Shown piece after piece: positions 56,290-64,000 of a stretch of 64,000 nucleotides of DNA. Both the position numbers and the translations under genes were made by a program. This stretch comes from Ctenosaura bakeri. Taxonomy: Eukaryota > Chordata > Lepidosauria > Squamata > Iguanidae. The stretch covers positions 62,001 to 126,000 of the forward strand of contig CAOLHI010002540.1 of NCBI GenBank assembly GCA_948474755.1. Reading direction: 5' to 3'. The notes beneath the pieces are model-generated. The model made no database searches, was not told where the DNA came from, and saw nothing but the letters and a program-made list of their open reading frames with translations. Each line of letters starts with the position of its first letter. Positions within the stretch are counted from its first letter, which is position 1.

Positions 56290-57014
56290 ACTAAGAACAG
56301 AGCAATGAGATATCCTAGTGTTCATACCGAGTAGACAATCTATGTGCTGTACATTCAAACATTTAAAAGGTTATGAAGCTGCAAATCTCCTCAGTTGAGA
56401 GAGGGCATTTTCTCTTTAGGGTTGTAAGTCTTCTAGCCACTAAAAGTGTACGTATAATCTCTTTCCACTGTCTATAAAGCTCATGTCCAAGTTATAGGCA
56501 AATATTTAAAAGTGGATGCATATCTGCAAAATCTGGAACAAAATTAATTTGACCGATGACGTTTTATCAAAAGAAAACTTGTCAAAATTGTAAAGAGACA
56601 AAGGCAAGAAGTCTGCATTTACTAAACCTGAATGTACCTTAACTCATTCCTTACCACACAACAAAACTACCACTGAGCAAATCAGAATTTGAGAGACACA
56701 TGAAGATAATTAAATTGCTAGCAGTTAGCCAAAATATGAGACTTTTCCTAAATGAACCCTGTAGAGTCCACACCATTTTCGATATGTGGACTGGAGTTTT
56801 AAAATCCATAGAATATAGCATGTTGTGAAGCTGGAAAATGACACCATGCGCTGCTGGGATGTATATTCCAGCCTGTTATGAATTTTAGCTATTAATCTTC
56901 ACTGCCACCACCCATTGAATTATGAATTCCTGGAAAGTACAATGGGACTCTATCCAGAACATGTCAATCCCTAAGCTTAAGGATCTTCCTTTTTCCCCAG
57001 TCTACCTAGCTTGG
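56290..57014. other. Anonymous intergenic sequence
   Basis: No gene or classified repeat recognised. Confidence 0.4.
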
Positions 57015-57687
57015 TGTGGGAAGGAGAGAAACAGGGTCTTTTACAGAAAGTATTTATTAAAGGTAGGCAAATAAACAAGGCAAATTACCACACATGGGAA
57101 GCTCCCTCCCCCCAGGCACGCTTAGTTACAAGTAGTTACAAAAAGAACAGATATGAAAGCACAGACACATTCTTTAGATCAGCCAGCCTCCAAAATAACA
57201 GAAAAATCCCTAATGCGACTAGATAACTATTTCTAATTACTCACAGTTGTTCCTAGGTTTAGATGTTCTAAAAGGAAGGGCCAGGAGGCGAGGCGAGGCC
57301 TATGGCCTGCAGCCTGCAGCCTGCTACTGGCACAGAACCCCCCTCCAGGAGGTTCCTAGGTTGTTATCCCTTTGTTATCGCTCTAGCCACATGACCTCGC
57401 AAGAAGTTTTATAACTTCTCCTTGGAAGCATCTGGAAGCATGCTGAAGATGCTCACCTCTTTCCTTTTTTGATTGGTCAAGTCTCACCCTGTGACCTATG
57501 ATGCTGACCCACATGACCTGTGATGCTGACCCACATGACCTATGATGCTGAACATATGACCTATGATGCTGACCCACATGACCTATGATATAATCTAATC
57601 CCAACACCTTATTAACCCTTGGTTTACCTGAAGAGGGAAGTTTCCCCCTTTAGCTAAGTCAAGATAATGGGAAGCCCCATTATCACA
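57015..57687 (-). mobile_element. LTR-like unit, family 2, with tandem repeats in its upstream part
   Basis: Read on the minus strand it starts TGTGATAATGGGGCTTCCC and ends CTTCCCACA. In order: a 22-bp tandem-repeat cluster (57487-57597), a TATA box (AAGTTATAAAACTTC at about 57405), and TTTAATAAATAC near 57050, some 350 bp downstream. This U3-R-U5 layout fits a retroviral LTR. No target duplication was found and no internal region adjoins, so family and boundaries are tentative. Confidence 0.5.
57487..57597. repeat. 22-bp tandem repeat, about five units
   Basis: The unit CCACATGACCTATGATGCTGAC repeats with few changes; one unit reads CATATGACC. Located just upstream (in LTR orientation) of the TATA-like box of the family-2 LTR. 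Confidence 0.9.
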
Positions 57688-60454
57688 CATGTATAGAAGC
57701 AAAAACTATAAACAAATGTCAGAGACAAGAGGGCTATTTAATATATTGTTCTATTCTTTCTTTAAACTCAGAATATTGTACTTATTGACTGATTAAACAA
57801 GCATTATGTCTGTCACTGATCTCTTTAGACTTCTAGGTTGTTGTTGTTTTTGTTTGTTTTTTTAAATAATCAATTTAACCCCATCGCAATCACCCACTTC
57901 TGATCTGCTGCTGGTTGTTCAAGTTGAAAGATGAGTGTACAGCCACCTAAGAAGTGGATTTGAAATTCCCTGATAATTTTCTTCTCAAAGAAAGGAGCAA
58001 GTACTTTTAGCCATGTTCTTCCTACTGTGAGAAGTCTTTGAAATTTGTTCAGTTTATGAAGACCATTCACAGTTTCTGACTTAGCCTGTGAAAAATTCAC
58101 ACTGTTTTGTTTGTTTGTTTGTTTTTTGTTTTCACACAAAAGCACCATTTTCTGCATGGAACCAGGATTTCATGCATATAAATTTTTTTTCTGAACAGGA
58201 AAGACTCTTTCCTGTGCAGAAAGTGTTAGAGTCTTATTCTTCCCAACTTTTAATCATAGTGTAAAATAGTGGTGGTTATTTTGCAAACAAGTGACTTTCA
58301 TTTTGTGTGAGTGGGTAAATGGGCACTGTTGGCTGGATGTACAGATTATCTGGTCTCCAATACTACCAAACAAGCTTTGAGGATTGTTGATGACTCACCT
58401 AGATTGGGCTTGTAAATTTAATCATAAAGTTAGTATTTTTCTTCAAGTAGAACCTCACACATGATTTGGCTGGCTCTTTCTGCTTAAACTGAATGATCAG
58501 CCAGCAGTTGTAGGGCAGTTGTAGGGCTCTGGGAGGAAGTAGCTATGGAAGCTGTTTCCCACTGTTTCCCACTTCTTTATATCATACTTCAGAAAGGTCA
58601 AGAGTGGAGTCATTTGATACAAGGGAATTAGAGGCAGCACACATAGCCAGCTTCTCCATTCATGCCGTGATGCTGTAAGGAAGTGATGGCAGCATTGAGT
58701 TCATGTCATCCCTAGTTTGGACCAAAGAACGAAAGATTTCTTTGATAAGTCAGAATATCTACTAGAAGATTCTATATACTTGCCATATTGGAAGCATCAG
58801 AGTTCTTTTGTGTGAGCTGAAAGGTAGAAATAAATAGGCTGGAATAAAAAGCAAATGATTAATTTCAATTATTCACATGTTTTCTACAGCGGTTTCAGGG
58901 ATATTTGCCTTGCTTTGCAATCTTATGTCTTTCAGAACAAATCAAGCAAAAATATTTCACTCTCTCTCATATTCTCTTTGTGTTTGCCTTTGGAGCAATG
59001 TCCTGCATGTCACATTTCAAAGTGTGTCTATCCGGTGAAAAGAAAAGTCTTCCTTTTGAGTACTGAAATGAATAGGAATCACCCTGCAGGGCAGGAAATC
59101 CCATACTGTGAGGACAAGCTTTTAAGTAGCCTGGCCCTCCTACTTCCACCAATAGTCATTTTTCTATAGATACATTATTTAAGGGATAATCATTCTACAT
59201 GATCCAATTTTATACCAAAGGAGCCCCTGCTGCCCCAAGAGAGATGCTGAGAAGGCCATAGTGTTTTTTTTTCTTTTTTCTTTCATTCAATGAATTGTTC
59301 TTACTAAGGAAATCTTAGCTAAACTACCCACTGAGTACAAAATGGTCTTCTGAAAACAGGCTATTATATAATCATGTCCCCCATCTGGGTTAAAAAAGTC
59401 CCTGCCCCCTCTTTCAAATTCAATTGCTATTAGACCAGGAATAACATGTTCTGAAGTGGACTTTTTCTCACTTTTTGTCTAGCTATCACAATGTTATTTG
59501 ATATTGGAAAGCTGTAAATAGATTGCATGCCAAGTGAATGAGAAGGATGTGCTCTAGAGAAAGAAAAATCTGGAAACTTTTTCACACATGTGACACCAGT
59601 GTTCATAGTTATTGAATTTTACATATAAATGTTGCCAGTTCAAAATCCTCAGCTGCCTTAGGGATGAGACTAAACTGTCTGATTTATGAAAAGAAGACTG
59701 CATTGAGAATCAGAACTTGGAAAGTAACTTTTAAAAAGTCATTTGCTCCAGTTATTCATTGTATTGGTCAGAAAGGCAATTTGTTCTAGAAAGTAATGAA
59801 ATGCATTACTTTGTGCTGCTTATTGCTTTTCATGATTTCACATTATTTCTATTTAAAAAAACCCTTAGCATCAATAAGAGATAAGATGACTAAACTAACT
59901 AAGCTTAACTAAAATATGAAAACTTTAAAGTTATTGAAAGGCTCAGAGCTTGGAAATAACTGTGAGGTAAAAAGATTTGACAGCATTGAATTTCACAAGT
60001 AACACAAAAAGTTGTGTTTACCAAAAAGTTGTGTTTACCATTTACCATAATGTAATGGTTTATAGTTACTCTAAAATATTTTTTTATTTAAAAGATATTT
60101 TAAGGATACATTTTCACTGTAATTTATCATTTTATTTCATTCTCTTATCATTTTTAATCAATCATTAAGAAGAACTAACAGAAAGTAGTGGAAAAGCAAT
60201 GACTGGCCGCTAGTCAATGCTTAGCACATAATCCTTAATGACAACACTGGGGCTGATTCCCATAGCATCACTAGTAACCATCTCCAGGTCTTAGATTTCG
60301 ACCTGGGAATCTCAGGGGCTGAGATAATCCTGACCTAGCAACCCTTTGTGATATATTGTCAAACATTTCATTAGAAAAAGTGATCCTCAAAGATACTAAT
60401 TTTAAAAAAAAAACCCTAAAGGTAAAGAATTACCTAACCTTTAACTGTGACTAG
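57688..60454. other. Anonymous intergenic sequence
   Basis: No gene. Features: GTTT repeats at 58107-58130, a TTTTCTGCATGGAACC motif region near 58150-58230 reminiscent of the MITE at 44660, and an exact 17-bp tandem duplication (AAAAAGTTGTGTTTACC) at about 60006-60039. Confidence 0.35.
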
Positions 60455-60790
60455 TTAATTTAATTTAATTTATTGGTAGGCTGCCTTTCTCCCAGAATTG
60501 GGACCCAAGGAGGCTTCCAACAATAAATACAGATTAAAACACACTAAAAAAAGAATTAAACACATTAAATACATTAAAAACATTTAAAAGAATTAAAAAA
60601 CATTAAAATTATATAAAACTATAAAACACTTAAAACAATATTCAATTTATGACATTATTTGATTTTTTTCACTAACATCATATTTATTTGTTTCTTATAT
60701 TTATATGCTGCCTTTTTCCCAGCGTGGAACCCAATGCAGCTTCCAAATAGTTAAAACATTAAAAGCCTTCAAAACAATATTGATTGTTCA
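60455..60790 (-). mobile_element. L2/CR1-type LINE 3' UTR, two adjacent pieces
   Basis: Two plus-strand stretches, GGCTGCCTTTCTCCCAGAAT with GGGACCCAAGGAGGC (about 60479-60515) and TGCTGCCTTTTTCCCAGCGT with GGAACCCAATGCAGC (about 60707-60741), are both the reverse of an L2-like tail, each followed by A-rich AACATTAAAA sequence. They are either two insertions or a local duplication. Confidence 0.65.
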
Positions 60791-61203
60791 TTTATTATGT
60801 GGTTGTCTATTGTGCATGGATCTCTCTCCTTATCAGTCTTAGTTTTGCAGTTTAAGCATAAAGTACCCATCTTATTGTGAAAACAATACTCAATTACTCT
60901 TGAAAAATGAATTGCTGTGAAGCAGCAATGTTGGCCATGCAAAAAAGTTACCAAAATCCAAATAATATCATGCAAAAACCTTTAGTTGGCCATCTAAAGG
61001 CATAAAATACATCATAAAAGCATCCAGAGCTTCACAGGGTTCATTAGCCAGAGATGTTAAAAACCACAGAAGGAAGAAGAACTGAGAGGATTTTTGTGTC
61101 CAGAGCTCTGTCATGCTTGGGATATTGTTTACAATGTAGTTTAGGATTATTTTAAGAACAAGTTCATGCAGAAGGCAGTAAGCCTGCCTCTTCCAGGGAC
61201 TCA
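60791..61203. other. Anonymous intergenic sequence
   Basis: No gene or classified repeat recognised. Confidence 0.4.
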
Positions 61204-61441
61204 TGTTATTGTTGTGTACCTTCAAGTCATATCTGACCTGGTGACTCCAAAGTGAACTTGTTATAGGGTTTTCCTGACAATATTTTTTCAGAGTGAGTTT
61301 GCCTTTGCTTTCCCCTGAGGCTGAGAGATTATGACTTGCCCAAGGTCAACCTGTTATTTTCTGTGGCAAAGTGCAGATTCAAACCCTGGTCTCCAGAGTT
61401 GTAGTGCAGTGCTCAAACCGCTACACCACAATGGCTTCCCT
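61204..61441 (-). mobile_element. Sauria-type tRNA-derived SINE, near full length
   Basis: The plus strand shows the reversed element: GTTATTGTTGTGTACCTTCAAG (tail), ATAGGGTTTTCCTGAC, GGCTGAGAGATTATGACTTG and CCCAAGGTCA, TTCAAACCCTGGTCTCC (B box) and CCGCTACACCACAATGGC (A box). Confidence 0.9.
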
Positions 61442-61468
61442 CTAGAGACTCAAATAACTTGAAAGTAT

Positions 61469-61821
61469 GTCATGCAGCACTGCTCTGACCCCAAAAAACT
61501 GCCCACTAAGAACACTAGCACACAGTGTTGTCATCCAAAAATATACCTGGAGGCTTTTTATTCTTCAGTTCCAATATACACATCTGTACAGGTTTGCAGA
61601 TCCTTCAACAAAGGTTCAGCATCACATCACCATATCAGGTAGAGATATGCTCCGGCAAAGCCTCTGGCCAGAATCAGGGAGACCAAGAGGCTTAGCAGAG
61701 CCTACCTCTTTATACACACAGAGACTAGCTGAAGTAAACCCAACCTGGATTACATGTCACCATGGCTGATTAAACCCCTTGCCCAGGTTTCATATCACTA
61801 TGACTCAGCCTTATTATCACA
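61469..61821 (-). mobile_element. LTR-like unit, family 2, short copy
   Basis: On the minus strand it starts TGTGATAATAAGGCTGAG, sharing TGTGATAAT with the unit ending at 57687. It has GTGTATAAAGAGG as a TATA box near 61716-61728 and GAAGAATAAAAAGCC at about 61555-61570, some 160 bp downstream. The far end (TGTCATGC at 61469) is a guess and no target duplication was found. Confidence 0.4.
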
Positions 61822-61844
61822 TGGGAATTACCTCATACTTAGTT

Positions 61845-62366
61845 ATCAAGCTGGATGAACTCCCAAGCCCTGATCGGTCCAGAGCAGGTTTCAGAAGGCA
61901 TATACCCACTGTGGATCATATAACAGTGCTTTCTTTCTTAGTAAAGAAATACCTGTCATGCCCTAAGGGCAAATTGTATGCGACATTCATTGATTTGAAG
62001 GCTTCTTTTGATTCAATTCATCGGCCACTGCTATGGGATAAGCTTGTTAAGCTTAATGTAGATCCTCGTTTGTTGTATCTACTATGCCAACTTCATTCAA
62101 ATAACCAGTGCAGAGTGAAATTCTCTGAAACGGGTCTATTAACAGACCCTATTCACTTTGGTGTAGGGGTCAGACAGGGATGTGTGTTGGCTCCCCATCT
62201 GTTTAACTTGTTTGTGGCGGACATACCTGCTTTTATGACTTCAATAGACTCTCACCCACCTTCTTTGGGTAATCGGCCACTTTTTGTCCTACAATATGCC
62301 GATGACACATTGTTACTTTCATCATCTCAGTTGGGCTTGACAAGAGCATTGAAAAGATTTTTTTGA
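61845..62366 (+). pseudogene. RT core of the right-end LINE, YADD intact
   Basis: The reading frame covers RAGFRRHIPTVDHITVLSFL, LYATFIDLKASFDSIHRPLL (first catalytic Asp in FIDLKASFD), GVGVRQGCVLAPHLFNLFVA and LQYADDTLLL, so both Asp residues of the YADD box (62295-62306) are present. The frame breaks after RALKRFF at 62366 and resumes in another frame (ILVFCKRF, NKTIEQVKSYVYLDV) up to about 62645. Most of the catalytic core is preserved, which contrasts with the BovB copies. Confidence 0.82.
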
Positions 62367-62758
62367 ATACTGTGACAAATATCATCTGTGGGTAAACTAT
62401 GATAAATCTAAAATACTGGTATTCTGCAAGCGATTTGTCCCAAGGACATGGAAGTTCGGCAACAAGACAATTGAGCAGGTCAAGAGTTATGTATACCTTG
62501 ATGTACTTTTCCACTTTAATGGACATTGTCGTAAACAGAGGGATAAGTTAATTCAGGCAGGGAAAAGATCCCTGGCTGCTATACAGTCTTTTTATCATAA
62601 AAATGGGAACCAGGATATTTTGGCGGCCTTAAAAATCTATAAAGCCTAATGAAGACCTTTACTATTTTATAGTATACCTACCTAGATTCCAGTTTTTAAT
62701 AAAGAGATTGAAAGAGTGCAGGCCCTTTTTTTTTAGGAGAATACTATCTGGTCCTCTT

Positions 62759-62820
62759 TGTGTTTACCATCTGACACTTTATGCTGAATTGTGTTTACCA
62801 TCTGACACTTTATGCTGGGC
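62759..62820 (+). repeat. 31-bp tandem duplication inside the LINE ORF
   Basis: TGTTTACCATCTGACACTTT followed by ATGCTG occurs at 62761 and again at 62792. As 31 is not a multiple of three, it shifts the frame between the RT and C-terminal parts. Confidence 0.92.
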
Positions 62821-63495
62821 CTGAACTTTCCCGAAGTTAGTGCCTGGCTGATGACCTTTACATTTTGGTTTAAGATCCATCTTAGGCCTAATAGATCTGG
62901 CCTCTTAAGCTTCCTATTATCTGATGCCTATTATACTAGATGGGCTTCACTGTATGAAAACAAAGTAATGTCTCTGGGCCTAAGATTAGATTCTCTCCTT
63001 TTACTAACTGAAACAGAGTGCTTTAAAACTGTTAGAGCATGTGTCTTGGAGAGGGAATACCGTCTTTCACATCCATCACCCCCTAGGGTCTGTTCCCCGT
63101 TGATGCTTGGTGTGTCTCCCCAGCCAGGTAGATTCCCAGATTATTTTCAAACTCTTACGTTGCTGGTGGCAAGAAAGGCCTTTCTACTTGCAAGGCTGAA
63201 TGTACATCCTTTGAATGTGACCAAGGGCAGATATTTACAGATCCCTTTCTTAAAGCGTACGTGCCATTGTGCACAAGCTCCTGATGATCTCTCTCATATT
63301 ATATTGAGCTGTCCATTGTATTCAAATTCAAGGGAAAAGCTGTTAAGAAGACTATTGGAAATAAATATCTGCTTAGATAGGCTATCTGTAGAATACTTAT
63401 TGGATGACCGAAACCCACAGATTACTAGATTAATGTCTAATTTCTTGGTTGAGGCGGCAAATTTATGGTTTAAACTGTCAAGCAAGGATCCTTGA
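62812..63495 (+). pseudogene. C-terminal region of the right-end LINE with a CCHC-like motif
   Basis: A 227-residue open frame. The start Met is fortuitous; homology would begin upstream of the duplication. It carries WLMTFTFWFKIHLRP, a long helical part, and near residue 155 a C-x-C ... H ... C motif in RTCHCAQAPDDLSHIILSCP, followed by LYSNSREKLL. This resembles the zinc-binding C-terminal region of several non-LTR clades, which is thought to bind nucleic acid. The frame stays open to the element's stop at 63493-63495. Confidence 0.7.
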
Positions 63496-63654
63496 TGTCT
63501 TATTGATAGGTATATGTTTATGTTATAGTATGCCTAATAAAGGTCAATTGAATTGAATTGAACCTCATACTTGCGCAGTCATTCCCAAGTGCTTTCCCAC
63601 ATGCACATGATAGTATTTTTAATTGGAACAAAGGTCACAGCAATCCTTTTCCAA

Positions 63655-64000
63655 CAACTGAATCAGTCCACCTGTTGTGCAGTCTTCCTCTTTTCTTGCT
63701 GCCATCCATTTTACTGAGGATTTATCATCTTTCTTGGTGAATCACATTGCCTCCTAATGAGTCCAAAGATGACAGCCCCAATTTAGTCATCTTGGCTTTT
63801 GCTGAGAATTCAGGCTTTATTTGCTCTAAGACTCTTTCATCTGTCTTTTTAGCTGTCCATAATATCCAACTATCCAGCACCGTATTTTAAATGAGTTGAT
63901 TTTCCTCCTATTAGCTTTCATCAACATTCAGCTTTCATACCAACACATAGAAATCAGATGTACTATTTATTGCTTGGATGATTCTGATTTTGATATTTAA
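63655..64000 (-). mobile_element. BovB (RTE) LINE, copy 3, leaving the right edge
   Basis: The plus-strand sequence parallels BovB copies 1 and 2: CTTCCTCTTTTCTTGCTGCC, ATTTAGTCATCTTGGCTTTTG, ATGAGTTGATTTTCCTCC with TATTAGCTTTC, and GATGATTCTGATTTTGATAT. These are the reversed 3' part and RT C-terminal region (homologous to 39055-39350). The upstream part of the element lies outside the window. Confidence 0.82.

Larger units (their letters stand above)
61840..63562 (+). mobile_element. Non-LTR retrotransposon (Vingi/I-group or similar), 5'-truncated
   Basis: Plus-strand LINE with an RT core, a C-terminal domain with a Cys/His motif, and a 3' end TATGCCTAATAAAGGTCAATT followed by TGAAT repeats. 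The 5' part including any endonuclease is missing. Target repeats of the pentamer TTGAA (63547-63562) serve as the tail instead of poly(A). Vingi, R4/Dong or Jockey-group membership cannot be settled by eye. Confidence 0.75.

Noticed and set aside
57487..57597. CRISPR-like array
   Set aside because: The 22-bp units are contiguous, with no unique spacers, in vertebrate DNA; it is a tandem repeat.

Overview
The window looks like intergenic DNA from a squamate reptile, most likely a lizard. I recognise no host protein-coding exon, no functional tRNA or rRNA gene and no CRISPR array. The organism call rests on the mix of repeats: BovB (RTE) LINEs, tRNA-derived SINEs with a BovB-like tail ending in AAC repeats, a 5S rRNA-derived SINE with the same kind of tail, L2/CR1 LINEs, L1, a Penelope element, many hAT-like palindromic MITEs, solo LTRs and a DIRS/Ngaro-type tyrosine-recombinase retrotransposon. 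The background is AT-rich, which makes the GC-rich island at about 10.9-14.0 kb stand out.

Layout. 1-3.3 kb: an L1 on the minus strand, running off the left edge, with ORF1, the ORF2 endonuclease and most of the reverse transcriptase; only a few frameshifts break it. 3.3-10.9 kb: AT-rich sequence with a 5S-derived SINE, a tRNA-derived SINE, MITEs and an L2 RT fragment. 10.9-14.0 kb: a decayed Ngaro-type element with RT/RNase H, tyrosine recombinase and SGNH-hydrolase remnants. 14-34 kb: mostly anonymous sequence with DNA transposons (one carrying an internal minisatellite), MITEs, L2 3' ends and a second type of tRNA-derived SINE. 35-43 kb: two solo LTRs, a 5S-derived SINE, BovB copy 1 and a Penelope fragment. 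44-52 kb: L2 and L1 3' regions, BovB copy 2 with two nested insertions, and a CR1 split by a MITE. 54-64 kb: a third solo LTR, two LTR-like units of another family (one with 22-bp repeats in its upstream part), SINEs, a non-LTR retrotransposon with intact YADD, and BovB copy 3 leaving the right edge.

How the parts relate. BovB LINEs and the two SINE classes share a 3' tail, as expected if BovB machinery mobilised the SINEs. The MITEs have terminal inverted repeats but no transposase, so they depended on enzymes encoded elsewhere. Nested insertions give a relative order: BovB copy 2 is older than the MITE and L1 fragment inside it, and the CR1 is older than the MITE that splits it. Every coding region seen is a transposon remnant, and all but the L1 ORF1 are visibly broken. 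Family names below rest on motifs recognised by eye; no database search was possible.
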